Shown: positions 23,234 to 32,779 of the stretch, piece by piece
Layout of the letters: every line of letters begins with the position of its first letter
How positions within the stretch are numbered: the first letter of the stretch is position 1
Assembly (NCBI GenBank): GCA_020744425.1
Contig: JAGMUV010000002.1
Span: 310,001 to 374,000, forward strand
From: Dactylonectria macrodidyma
Taxonomy: Eukaryota > Ascomycota > Sordariomycetes > Hypocreales > Nectriaceae
DNA length: 64,000 nucleotides
Direction of reading: 5' to 3'
Translations under genes and position numbers: made by a program
The notes under the pieces: model-generated
The model's input: only the letters and a program-made list of their open reading frames with translations
Told to the model about the DNA's origin: nothing
Database searches by the model: none

Positions 23234-23954
23234 GTTGGTGGGCTATATCGTTTTATTTTATTGGCTGGGAGAGGCGAATCATCAGAGAAATTATCGAACT
23301 CCATGTAATGAGCAAGACAACCAGAGTCCCTGAGTACAGAGGACAGAGGAAGTGGCGACGACCCACAAAAGTCGTGTCAATTTTAGCCCTACGGTGATTG
23401 AGGGGGTTTGTTATACCCTTTTTGGATAGTCCGGTACTGAAGTCAGGTGATTGAATAAGATGCTAGATAGGTATGTGACTAGCGGCGAGATAGTTATATA
23501 ATAGTACATGCAAGTGGCCCCTAATGATTACACTACAGCATCACAGAGGACACTAAACATTTCTACAATGAAGAAATGTAAACGCCGCTTAATCTTGACT
23601 TCGTCCTCACTCAGCCCAGATTACCACCATCTGATTTTCACCCAGTTAATAGTACCCTAGCAACCCCTCTCACACTAGGCTGAAAGGTGCTGTTGGATGC
23701 CGCATGAGTCATCCGGCGGCAAAAGTCGTGCCCTTGAAACTGGGAGGGTTAACGTCCCGGATGATGGGAGTGTGTGATATTTGAAGGTATGGAACATCAT
23801 GAATTTGAATCCAGACCGAACGCTTTTCCACAAAAATATCTGCCTATCTAATACTTCGACCTCGCGCTCGTTACACACTTTTTATCCAACCCTACTGCTG
23901 AGCCCAAAGCCTGAATACCTCTATTTCAGATAACAATACCCCGTAAGCCTCATC
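23234..23954. promoter_or_regulatory. Divergent promoter region
   Basis: A 721-bp interval between the homeodomain factor and the APH-like gene. No ORF looks real, and no recognisable binding site stood out. Confidence 0.4.
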
Positions 23955-25253
23955 ATGGAGGGGCCGCCTCGACCAGACACCCCACCGCATCATCCCATCT
24001 TCGGTGTCCACATGTCACATGAAAGAATTCGACTGCTGATGGCGAAAGCATACCCGGGTCTCACCGTTGACTCCGTGTCTCAACTTCCTTCTGGCAACTC
24101 GTACAATAACAGGATCTACTTTATCAAGATAAATCACCACCGCCTTCAAGACTTCAGTGGCCAAGCAGCCCTAGGACGGCAGGAATTAGTGTTGAAGTTG
24201 AATGGGCGATTCTTTGGCCCCGATAAGATTCAGAATGAAGTATCTTGTTTGCGACTAATGGAAATACATTGCCCTAACGTACCCGCTCCTTTGGTCTACG
24301 CGTGGTCAGAAAATGGTAAAGACTTTGTGAGGATATCTGCGGACAGACTTAAGTGCCAGAATGGGGAGATACCTGATCCTAAGATGGGAAAACAGACAGG
24401 AGGCTGGATCCTTATGAGCAAAATTCCGGGGGAGTCACTGTCATCAAGAGACTGGGACAAGGCAACAATGAACAGTCTGGCACGCCAACTTGCTGACATG
24501 GTCGCCTTCTGGAGACAAAACATACCGACAATCCAGAATTGCGGGAATCTCCTTTTTTGCAACGACGAATCGGCTGACGTATTGCTCCGGGATCAGCTCT
24601 CTCAACCGAGCAGTTTCCCCGCAGCAATGGCTAGGGGTATAATCGGCATACCAGGCGAAGCCAATGCACCCTCTCGCCCCATCACCTCGGAGTTGGGATA
24701 CTACGGGATCCGACTAGAACACGCGCTGCAGGAACTTGAGACTGGCGAAGTATACGGCTCGAATAAACACATTGTCCCTCTTGTCCGCCGTTTTGCTACA
24801 GAGACTTTGCCACGGCTCAGTCTCACTCGAAACACTCGCCAAAGCGCCAAAGGCGCATTCATATTCACACACAATGATATCTCTCCTCGCAATGTTCTCG
24901 TCTCGGGACATCCGCCAAAAATCACGGGCATCATAGACTATGAATTCTCGGGCTTCTTTCCGGCTTCGGATGAGTTTGTCCAAGACGTCGTCGGCAATGA
25001 CGGTGATTGGCCAGCTGAGGCTCACAGAACGTACCTAGAGCGACTAGAAGAGCTGGGTGTAGAAACACCATTCAAGGGTATGGATCAGCATACTTGGCAG
25101 CAGCTATTGTCCCTTGGGGAAGTTATTGAAAATATAGCACCGTGGTGGCTACCTGGTGCCCATACCGGCGATGGTCTGACAGCAGCTCTTGACAAAGCGC
25201 AGTTGATTGTCAAGTGCGGAATCAAAACATTGGAACAAAATGGCTCCCGCTAA
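23955..25253 (+). CDS. Aminoglycoside phosphotransferase (APH)-family protein
   Basis: Single exon, 432 residues. The protein-kinase-like APH fold is shown by an N-lobe ELVLKLNGRFFGPDKIQNEV (Lys and Glu for ATP), GGWILMSKIPGESLS (hinge), the Brenner-type HNDISPRNVLV catalytic loop and GIIDYEFSGFFP with the metal-binding Asp. WWLPG lies near the C-terminus. Fungal members of this large family are small-molecule kinases of unknown substrate, or are often of undefined activity; real aminoglycoside resistance is not implied. No introns, unlike most neighbours. Start chosen at the first ATG (MEGPPRPDTPP). Confidence 0.85.
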   Translation: MEGPPRPDTPPHHPIFGVHMSHERIRLLMAKAYPGLTVDSVSQLPSGNSYNNRIYFIKINHHRLQDFSGQAALGRQELVLKLNGRFFGPDKIQNEVSCLRLMEIHCPNVPAPLVYAWSENGKDFVRISADRLKCQNGEIPDPKMGKQTGGWILMSKIPGESLSSRDWDKATMNSLARQLADMVAFWRQNIPTIQNCGNLLFCNDESADVLLRDQLSQPSSFPAAMARGIIGIPGEANAPSRPITSELGYYGIRLEHALQELETGEVYGSNKHIVPLVRRFATETLPRLSLTRNTRQSAKGAFIFTHNDISPRNVLVSGHPPKITGIIDYEFSGFFPASDEFVQDVVGNDGDWPAEAHRTYLERLEELGVETPFKGMDQHTWQQLLSLGEVIENIAPWWLPGAHTGDGLTAALDKAQLIVKCGIKTLEQNGSR

Positions 25254-25602
25254 TCACATGGATATAATAAACTCTACACGACAGATAAATTTATCGTCTA
25301 CTCTACCACTTTTTTAAACTATTATTTATTAAAATCGCGATCTCTGCAAGCAGGTCATACTGGAAACGCCATCAGTACTCTTATTGAGCCAGTCAATGGA
25401 GGGTCTCCTCCAAAGGGCAGGAAAGGTTCTACAATTTCGCAGCTCAACTACTTCCTTCAATATGCTTATATATATATCTTCACAAGGTTCCGTACAATAT
25501 GCGACTGTTTAATCTCATTCTCTAGATTCCCGCAAACGCTACATCATGCCACTATGTCGCCGTGCGGTCGCTCAGGATTACAAAATGGTTTGAAAATATA
25601 AA
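25254..25602. other. Convergent 3' intergenic
   Basis: 349 bp, AT-rich, between the APH-like gene and the 3' end of the methyltransferase gene. Nothing recognised. Confidence 0.4.
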
Positions 25603-26687
25603 TCATGGCTTTTGACCATATACAACGTGACTAAGCGTGTTAGTAGACCAGATTCAAGATGGGTTTGAGGTGTAGACTTACAAATCAAATTGAGCGTGGA
25701 ATGCACGAGCATGCAATTCCTGACGAACCTTGGCCAGCATCACGAGAACCTCTTCCGTCGACATACCCAGAACCCCGCAGAATATCTTCAGAGAGAACGC
25801 CTCCAGGCCCTCCAAGAGCTGAGCAATGTTACACATGCCGATATCCTTCATATGTGGATCTTTGGGCCATGATCCTAGTGGCAGCCGGAACTTTCGGTGC
25901 ACAACGTTCTTGAAGCCGGCATCTTTGACCCAACCTTCGAGTTTCGGCCCTGGACAGGGCTCGCGGTTCAGCTTCGTCCTTGCTGTATCGATGAAAAGCT
26001 TTATCCACTTCATGAGGTAATGCTCGTCGGTGATGGAGCCGTCTTCTGAGTAATAGAGAAGATCAAGGTCCTGGAATTCGGCCCAGCCACCCGGATTCAA
26101 GTGCCTACTGATGATTAGTAAGTGTTTTATATGTATGAACTTACTTACTCAAAGACATTTCCAGCTAGTTTTGGCCAGTCCAAGATTGAAGTCGACATGT
26201 AGCGGGAAAAGATGTAGTCAAAGTTGCCGTTAACCCATGGCTGCTCAACGTCGTCGATCTCGAACTTGACGTTTGGAGGAACCCTTCCTTCAATTAGCAT
26301 TATGAAATTCAGGCTCAAATTCAGCATACCAAGTTGATTGGATGGCGCTCAAGTCGTTCCCGATAACCTAATCTGTCAACAGTGGCCGCTGACTATGTAC
26401 CGGGGGCTGGCATACCTCAGCATTGGGGTACTCCTCGCCGACGGAAATTGCCCCTGCGTCCGTAAGCATAAACCAGAATCAGACGTCAAAACACACACAT
26501 ATTCCTGTTCCTGTGCCAATATCCAATACCCTAGATGATTTGTCAAGATCCACTGGAGCTAGGAACAATCTGTTGCCAATGCCCTTGGTCATGAGAAAGT
26601 GCATAAGGTCGAGTCGTTCGCTTTCAGCCTCGTCGTTGGGAAAGTTATAGGCTGCGAAATGTCAGGGTTGCATCTAATTATGGCAAA

Positions 26688-26938
26688 TGTTGCATCTGAT
26701 AGGAAGGGTGCATTGTGATGTAAGTAGAAGCTCTTGATTTCTATCTAACTGAGGGCTCGCGGCAGACCTATTTGTAGGTTGCCCTCATAGCTATGATAAG
26801 GTTCTCGGTAGACCGGATCCCAAGGGATCCGGGTCTTCGAGACCGGCTTGTTAGGAAGCCGGGTCTTTGAGACCGGTTTATTAGAGATCCGAGCCTTTGA
26901 GACTTTATCTTCAGTCTCAACAGTTGATAGATGTGACA
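26688..26938 (-). repeat. 3' LTR of copia element
   Basis: 251 bp, coding-strand ends TGTCACATC...GATGCAACA. It contains three 30-bp tandem units at 26814-26843, 26844-26873 and 26874-26903, each with short inverted repeats such as GGATCCCAAGGGATCC and GGGTCTTCGAGACC. Confidence 0.95.
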
Positions 26939-26947
26939 TACCCCCCC
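26939..26947 (-). other. Polypurine tract of copia element
   Basis: Coding strand GGGGGGGTA directly before the 3' LTR terminus; the expected plus-strand primer position for an LTR element. Confidence 0.75.
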
Positions 26948-27085
26948 AGGTTGAATGGGGATTCAAACTGAATAGATAGGAAATATAGGAAAATGGCCCT
27001 TGTTGGAAGGACGGTTGTTGCGTAGGCTAGGAAAATAGGGATAGGAAATTGAAGGAAAAGACTGATAGAAGGAAATCGGGCTCTG

Positions 27086-30000
27086 CTAGCCCTCGTCATC
27101 TGTCTCGATCTGTGTCTCGATTAGACTCCTGATATCAATAAGTCCTAGCTGTCTGACGAAGAGTTCGAATTTCTGACCAGGCAGGGGCTTGGTCAGACCG
27201 TCTGCTAGCATCTCTGCTGTTTTCGTGTATTTGACTTGAAATAATCCATTGAAGTAGGACTGCCGGGCCCAACAGCTGTGGATATCAACGTGCCGTAGGG
27301 CTGTTCGGATCCGCGGGATCTGCAGAGTGATGAGCCGGATCGTCTGTTGGTTGTCACACTGAATGACTAGCTGTTGGTCTAGCTGAAGGTCTAGCTGTTG
27401 GAATAGCCGTTGGGTAGCTAGGGCTTCCTTAGCTGTGTGTGTGAAAGCAAGGAGCTCTGCTTCTGTAGATGAAGTTGTAACTGTATCCTGTTTCCCGGCT
27501 TTCCAGCTAATAGGTCCGCCGAACAGAGTCATGATCATCCCTTGGGACGATTTCCGGGTCTTCGGGTCGTCTGCGAAGGCTGCGTCTGATGCAACTAGGA
27601 ATTCGAGGTCCTGATCCGTCTGATCGGCCGGGCCCGGGGCGGCTGCTGATCCGGCTGCTGATCCGGCTATTGGAATTGCGATTTGAATGATCGGTATTTG
27701 AGAGCTTTGACCGCTGAATTGGATAGCTAGATATCGGGTTGCGTAGAGGTAGATGATGACCCTATCTGCGATCCGGTGATGGTCTTCCGTTGGATTGAGT
27801 AAGTGTTCTGCTAGCCGGGCTGCGGCCTTAGCTACGTCAGGCCGGCTGATGACTGCGATGTAGTTGATCGATCCGACTTTCTGCTGGAATAGGATCACCT
27901 GGTCCTGCTGGGCTTGATACGGGTTTTTCCGTAGGTCGTTGGTTGGTAGAGGGTTTCCTTTGAAATCGTCGGTTAGCTTGACCTTAAAGCGGGCAGCTGT
28001 TTTCTCGATGTATGAGTCCTGACAGAGCCACAGCTTCTTAGCTAGCTTATCCCTTAGAATTCGGATCCCTAGGAACCAGGAAAGGTCCCCAAGGTCCTGC
28101 ATCTGATACCGCTGTTTGAGCCTATTGATCAGGGTCTCAGCAGCTAGCTGATCCTTTGTTCGATATAGCAAGACGATATCGTCAACGTAGAAGAAGACGG
28201 TCAGCCAGCTGTTGTTGCAGATACAAGGGTCTTCTGCACACTGCTGCAGACCTAGCTGCTGGAAGGTCTGAAGGAGGTCTCGTTGCCACAGTAAGGGTGA
28301 TCTGCGTAGCCCGTATAGGGCCTTTCGTAGCCGTAGACTCCATCCGTGCCGTTTGAATCCATCCGGGCAGCGGATGTAGACTTCTTCGTCTAGTGGGCTG
28401 TTGGTGAAGGCGTTGATTGCGTCTAGCTGCCTAGCCTCTAGCTGGAATTTAGCTGCTATAGCCATAAGGACCCGGAAGGACCTTCCTGCTAAGGTTGCTG
28501 CATAGGTCTCTTTGTCGTCAAGGGGCTGAAGATCCCCTCGGACACAGAGCCGGGCCTTGAACTTCGTAAGGAACCCATGCTTATCCGTCTTGTATTTAAA
28601 GACCCAGGTCGTCGGGATAGGGGTCTTTTTGGCCTGTTCGGATAGAACAGCCTCAAAGGTCCCTTGACCCCACAGGTCTCTCATCTGGATCTCGCAGGCC
28701 TGCTTGAATTGGCGGCCAAAGGGGTGATTTTCTAGCTCTTTGAAAGTCCTAGGTTCCGGCGGAAGGTTCCGTCTGTGGAGCTTTTCTTCCCTTCCGTTGA
28801 AGAAGCTGCTGAAAAAGCTAGCCTTTCGGATTGGATCGATAGCTGGTTCGTCTGCTGGGCCGGTTCCTTGGCCCCTGATGCGGTCTGAGGCTCGAGACGC
28901 AGCAGGCCACGGTCTTCGCGGTCCTCGTGGGCCCCCTCGTCTAGCCGGCTCTGACGTCTGTGTCGGCTCCGGGCTAGGTTGCCTGCTAGTTGGGCTGCCG
29001 GGCTGTTCCGGCGGCGTAGAAAATGGAGGATCCGGGCTTTCGGATGGCGGTGCCGTTGTCTGTGGGGTCGGAAGATAGGGATCTTCGTCATCGTCGTCGT
29101 CAGAGTCCTTGTCTTCCTGCTCGTTGAGATCTAGATCTTGGAACGCTAGGTCTTCCGGATCCGGGCTGCCCGGACTGTCCGGATTAGCTAGATCGGGTGT
29201 GGCTTCGGTACGGTCCGTAGCGTCGTCCGGGTCCGTGTCTTCGGGTCCGTCTGACCTATCGAGGTCATGTTGATCGGGCTGTTCGTGCTGATCAGGGTCA
29301 TCGAGGGCTACCTCGATCGTTGACCTGATTTCCTCGTCTTCATCACTATCGCTGTCAATGTGGGCTGGAAGCAGGAACCGCACCCTAGGCTGTCGAATTG
29401 GCTGAGGGATTGGGTGGTTCTTAGGATCATAGAAGGTTTTCTCGTCGAATGTGACGTCCCTGACCCTCCGGACCTCTGACCTTTCCGGGATCCAGATCCT
29501 GAAGATGTTGTTCGAATCGTATCCAACTAGGTAGCCGATTTCTGCGTGGGCGGCTGTCTTTAGGTCCCGTTTTTGAGTGCTCTTCAAAGCTTCCGTAGTC
29601 ATTGGATAGGCCCGGCAGCCGAAGGCCCTAAGGTGCGTTAGATCCGGCTGTCTGGAGACGAATCCGGTGTCCTTTCCTTGGTCTTGAAGCCAGGAAATTA
29701 GCAGCCCTAAGGGGGTCTTCCAGTCTCGGGCCTGTTGGGGCGATCTGTTATATAGGAAGACAGCTGTTTTCCAACCCTCGGACCAGAGATCGGGCGGCAG
29801 GTTAGACCCTAGTAACATAGACCTGTTCTTAGGAGCTATTACCCCCCCAGATCGTTCGGCAGGGCCGTTCTGAGCCGGGTTGTGAGGGCTCGAGGGTTCG
29901 TCCTCGATCCCTTCGTCAGTCATCCAATTGATCGATCGGATGCCTAGGGCCCTGTCGTTGTCCCTATGGATCCGGCAGATCCGGAGCCCGTATTGTGTCC

Positions 30001-32020
30001 GGATGTAGGATACGAAGGCCTGTAGGGCCCCTAGGACTGAATCCTGTGTCTGATCGGATAGAAGATAGATGTGGATTAGGCCTGTGTATTCATCTTTGAT
30101 CAGCAAGGCAGCCTGTTTTCCGTCATAGCTTGTGTGGAAGCTAAAGAGGTCGATGTAGACCCTCCAATAGGGTCTCGGAGCTATTGTCTGCGGGCTTCGT
30201 CGGGAGACCTGTCTGCTAGCCTTGGCAAGGGAGCAGGCTTCGCAGTCTATTGCGATAGGTCCCTTGATACGGACCCCTAGGGTCTGATCCGTAAGATGTT
30301 CAAGAGCCCGGGCGTTCAAGTGGCCTAGACGTTGGTGCCAGAGGATGGATTCGGCTGTCTGAGGCGCCCTAGGGTCTTTGGAAGAGGCTGCGGCTGCTGC
30401 TAGCAGGCCCGTTGGTCTGCCTTGGTCGGCAGAGGCTGCGGCGGCTGCTGTGGCCGAGATCGGTCTGACCTCGTTGAATTCGATGACTTGTTGGCGATGG
30501 TACCGTCGGGTATAGAAGATAGTCTCTATCCCTTGGAAGACGGCCCCTGTTTTCGGGTTCCAGTTGTATCCGGCTAGGATCATAAGATCTAGCGAGACAA
30601 CGTTCGTGTGGAAACCCGGGATATAGGCTGCCCGTCTGAGCTGGAAGAGCCCGTCTTCAAGCCGTAGGTTGACCTGACCGTAGCCTAGGATTTGCAGCTC
30701 GGATCCGCCTGCAAAGATAGGCTCGGGGTTCCTAGAGGGCTGATAGGATGAAAAGCGTAAGAGGTTATTACAGATGTGTGTGTCTGACCCGGAATCAAGG
30801 ATAAAGGAGTCCCTGAGCGGATAAACCCTCCCTGGAACGGTTATGACGGAAGCCGTAGATAGGATCGTTAGAGCCGGCTGCTGTTCCGGTTGCCGACCTA
30901 GCTGCTGACCTTGCTGTTGGTCCGGCGGCTGTGTGGTCTGAAGGGAAAGGCCGGCAAAGGAGCTGCCCTTGATGTAGCCTTCATCCCTGTTGTCTGTAGT
31001 GGCCTTTGGGGCCCCTGGCTGGGTATCCCTAGGCTTCTGTCTCTGCAGAGCTCGATCTACCCGTTGTTTCGTAGCAGGGTCTTCGAGCTGTTGATTGATC
31101 TGGAATTCTATGTCTTGGTTAGGCTTCCATCCGGCCGGGCGGATAGAAGTAACTAGGTAAGGGCATTTTGAATAGAAATGCTGTTTGCCACAGAGGCAGG
31201 GGGTCTTTGGTCCCTCGGATCCGTTAGATCCGGCAGGCTTAGAAGAGCCGGTTTTCTGGAACGTGGAAAAGGACCCTTTCGGTGCCTTCGTCTCTGTAGC
31301 CTGTTTTTCGAACAGCTCGCTGATCTCAATACCGTCCGGGATCTTAGCTTCCCAGTCTTTCTTGCCCTTTGATGCCTTATATTGGATCTTATTCATCCAG
31401 ATATCGGCGAAGGTGAGGTCCATCGGTCTGACAGCTTCTAGGAAGTCTAGGGTTGGTCTGAGACCCTTGGAGTCAGGAAGGCCTAGATTACGGGCTTCCG
31501 TAAGGACCTTCTGCCAGCTTGTGACCCAGTCCTTAGTCTTAGTCCGGCCGGGCCCCTTGAGGGCTGTTCGATATCGGTCAAGGACTTCTCTTTCATGGAA
31601 CCAGGTAGCTGGCTGGATCCGGGCCCGTAGGAGGGCTAGTTCCTTTGCAACGTCATCTTCATCGTCGATGACATCTCGATAGTTGCCGACGGTCAGGATG
31701 ATCCGGTCTTGGATAGCGGATAGGGCCTTTTGGCGTTTTTCGTAGATTCGGACGTTTTCGAGATACTGTTTCTCAAGGCCATTAAGGTCAATCCTTTGGT
31801 CTGGGGTCAGCTCAGACAGCCTAGTCGCATCAGGCTTGATGTCTGCAGCTGTAGGAAAGACCGGTCGGGCTAGGGACTTCTTGTTTTCCTTAAAAGGGTC
31901 AATGAAGTCCCAGACGTCCTTCGTAGTAGCCGATTTCCGGATGCTGGCTATCCAGTGTTTCCAATCACTAGGCCCGTTGAGCTTGGCCCAGGAAGAGGCT
32001 TCCGTATCAGCAACGCCCAT
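27086..32020 (-). CDS. Copia gag-pol polyprotein
   Basis: A single open frame of 1644 residues. Order of domains: Gag-like region with a Cys/His knuckle-like CLCGKQHFYSKC near 275; aspartic protease ILDSGSDTHICNN near 408; integrase zinc-binding HQRLGHLNARALEHL...CEACSLAK near 558; integrase catalytic core YIDLFSFH, RIHRDNDRALG and NGPAERSGG (D, D, E) at about 620-720; reverse transcriptase from about 1100 with YVDDIVLLY near 1278; and RNase H with ASDAAFADD and SSTEAELLAFTH near 1515. The protease-integrase-RT-RNase H order defines Ty1/copia. No stop or frameshift interrupts it, so it could be autonomous. Gag and Pol are fused with no visible frameshift site. The ORF starts at the ATG 182 bases inside the 5' LTR. 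Confidence 0.96.
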   Translation of the reverse strand: MGVADTEASSWAKLNGPSDWKHWIASIRKSATTKDVWDFIDPFKENKKSLARPVFPTAADIKPDATRLSELTPDQRIDLNGLEKQYLENVRIYEKRQKALSAIQDRIILTVGNYRDVIDDEDDVAKELALLRARIQPATWFHEREVLDRYRTALKGPGRTKTKDWVTSWQKVLTEARNLGLPDSKGLRPTLDFLEAVRPMDLTFADIWMNKIQYKASKGKKDWEAKIPDGIEISELFEKQATETKAPKGSFSTFQKTGSSKPAGSNGSEGPKTPCLCGKQHFYSKCPYLVTSIRPAGWKPNQDIEFQINQQLEDPATKQRVDRALQRQKPRDTQPGAPKATTDNRDEGYIKGSSFAGLSLQTTQPPDQQQGQQLGRQPEQQPALTILSTASVITVPGRVYPLRDSFILDSGSDTHICNNLLRFSSYQPSRNPEPIFAGGSELQILGYGQVNLRLEDGLFQLRRAAYIPGFHTNVVSLDLMILAGYNWNPKTGAVFQGIETIFYTRRYHRQQVIEFNEVRPISATAAAAASADQGRPTGLLAAAAASSKDPRAPQTAESILWHQRLGHLNARALEHLTDQTLGVRIKGPIAIDCEACSLAKASRQVSRRSPQTIAPRPYWRVYIDLFSFHTSYDGKQAALLIKDEYTGLIHIYLLSDQTQDSVLGALQAFVSYIRTQYGLRICRIHRDNDRALGIRSINWMTDEGIEDEPSSPHNPAQNGPAERSGGVIAPKNRSMLLGSNLPPDLWSEGWKTAVFLYNRSPQQARDWKTPLGLLISWLQDQGKDTGFVSRQPDLTHLRAFGCRAYPMTTEALKSTQKRDLKTAAHAEIGYLVGYDSNNIFRIWIPERSEVRRVRDVTFDEKTFYDPKNHPIPQPIRQPRVRFLLPAHIDSDSDEDEEIRSTIEVALDDPDQHEQPDQHDLDRSDGPEDTDPDDATDRTEATPDLANPDSPGSPDPEDLAFQDLDLNEQEDKDSDDDDDEDPYLPTPQTTAPPSESPDPPFSTPPEQPGSPTSRQPSPEPTQTSEPARRGGPRGPRRPWPAASRASDRIRGQGTGPADEPAIDPIRKASFFSSFFNGREEKLHRRNLPPEPRTFKELENHPFGRQFKQACEIQMRDLWGQGTFEAVLSEQAKKTPIPTTWVFKYKTDKHGFLTKFKARLCVRGDLQPLDDKETYAATLAGRSFRVLMAIAAKFQLEARQLDAINAFTNSPLDEEVYIRCPDGFKRHGWSLRLRKALYGLRRSPLLWQRDLLQTFQQLGLQQCAEDPCICNNSWLTVFFYVDDIVLLYRTKDQLAAETLINRLKQRYQMQDLGDLSWFLGIRILRDKLAKKLWLCQDSYIEKTAARFKVKLTDDFKGNPLPTNDLRKNPYQAQQDQVILFQQKVGSINYIAVISRPDVAKAAARLAEHLLNPTEDHHRIADRVIIYLYATRYLAIQFSGQSSQIPIIQIAIPIAGSAAGSAAAPGPADQTDQDLEFLVASDAAFADDPKTRKSSQGMIMTLFGGPISWKAGKQDTVTTSSTEAELLAFTHTAKEALATQRLFQQLDLQLDQQLVIQCDNQQTIRLITLQIPRIRTALRHVDIHSCWARQSYFNGLFQVKYTKTAEMLADGLTKPLPGQKFELFVRQLGLIDIRSLIETQIETDDEG

Positions 32021-32189
32021 CGCGATAGATGACTGCGAGCAACAGCGGAAGTTGATAACCTAGTTTGGAAGGACTAGCTTGAAGAAGCTAGGTTGCAAGC
32101 CTAGGCTAGGAAGGAAGGGAGATAGGTTTGATAAGGGTCTGATGATACAGCTTGATCAAAGAATATCGTCCGCTTCAGCTATAGGCAAA

Positions 32190-32202
32190 CCGGGCTCATA
32201 AC
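32190..32202 (-). other. Primer-binding site, half-tRNA type
   Basis: Coding strand GTTATGAGCCCGG immediately next to the 5' LTR. GGGCTCATAAC on the other strand matches the conserved anticodon arm of initiator tRNA-Met, not a tRNA 3' end. Drosophila copia and yeast Ty5 are known to prime with such a cleaved initiator half-tRNA. Confidence 0.7.
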
Positions 32203-32453
32203 TGTTGCATCTGATAGGAAGGGTGCATTGTGATGTAAGTAGAAGCTCTTGATTTCTATCTAACTGAGGGCTCGCGGCAGACCTATTTGTAGGTTGCCCT
32301 CATAGCTATGATAAGGTTCTCGGTAGACCGGATCCCAAGGGATCCGGGTCTTCGAGACCGGCTTGTTAGGAAGCCGGGTCTTTGAGACCGGTTTATTAGA
32401 GATCCGAGCCTTTGAGACTTTATCTTCAGTCTCAACAGTTGATAGATGTGACA
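32203..32453 (-). repeat. 5' LTR of copia element
   Basis: 251 bp, apparently identical to 26688-26938. The LTR end lies 13 bp inside the host intron donor (GTAAGA at 32466-32461). Confidence 0.95.
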
Positions 32454-32779
32454 GCAAAAGTCTTACAGCCAGCATTGTACGCGTGATATCGTCGACCGAA
32501 CTCGTGGGGGTAATTGATGACGCTGGAGGTCAAAGAAGCAGTATAGGTTGACCTGCATCGGTAAGCATTAAGCTTGACAAAAGGGCTGCCGATTTACAGT
32601 TCACTACCGAAGGTCGAGTCGCCATCGTCGGCCTCGGGGAAGTCAGCTAGGTTGCGACGGTAGCGAAGAGGGGCTCAAACAGGAGGTGCGTCCACTTCGA
32701 CTGGCGCGGCATCCGCGGTGACTTCTGCGATGTTGCTTCTCGGTGACTGCGGCGGGTTGGTAGGACTCGAGCCGGCCAT

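Larger units (their letters stand above)
26688..32453 (-). mobile_element. Intact Ty1/copia LTR retrotransposon
   Basis: A 5766-bp element with 251-bp LTRs (26688-26938 and 32203-32453) that look identical base for base, TG...CA termini, and a 5-bp target duplication GCAAA at 26683-26687 and 32454-32458. Coding strand is minus. A primer-binding site (32202-32190) abuts the 5' LTR, a G7 polypurine tract (26947-26941) abuts the 3' LTR, and one uninterrupted gag-pol frame lies between. Identical LTRs plus an open frame mean very recent insertion and no sign of RIP mutation. The target is a 44-bp intron of the LaeA-like gene, same transcriptional direction. Confidence 0.96.
25603..32779 (-). pseudogene. 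LaeA-like SAM methyltransferase interrupted by a copia element
   Basis: Eight exons can be read: 32779-32598, 32552-32467, then past the element 26651-26499, 26453-26416, 26367-26330, 26283-26149, 26104-25682 and 25630-25603. They keep one frame. The protein has RRYHAYNAG joined to SYNFPNDEAESERLDL, SAM motif I VLDIGTGTGIWAISVG, then EVIGNDLSAIQSTWVPP, FDYIFSRYM, HLNPGGWAEFQD and a HVVYGQKP end, the layout of LaeA/TAM-like methyltransferases linked to secondary-metabolism control. The retroelement lies wholly inside intron 2, so no codon is lost. Exon 1 also carries an in-frame TGA at 32677-32675 (codon 35) that no GT-AG intron I could find removes. Whether any product is made is unclear; a pseudogene is the safer call. 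Confidence 0.7.

Noticed and set aside
23955..25253. Antibiotic resistance gene (aminoglycoside phosphotransferase)
   Set aside because: APH-fold proteins are abundant in fungi with other or unknown substrates; there is no evidence for aminoglycoside binding.
26745..26966. Repeated 70-80 residue ORF with a 10-residue period (also near 32260-32475 and 36285-36530)
   Set aside because: It is chance translation of the LTR tandem repeat; the same ORF appears in each LTR copy and has no protein features.
28740..31682. Several plus-strand ORFs of 65-165 codons within the copia element
   Set aside because: All are antisense to the intact gag-pol frame and have biased composition typical of shadow frames.
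26688..32453. RIP inactivation of the copia element
   Set aside because: The LTRs are identical and the long frame is open, so no RIP damage is visible.
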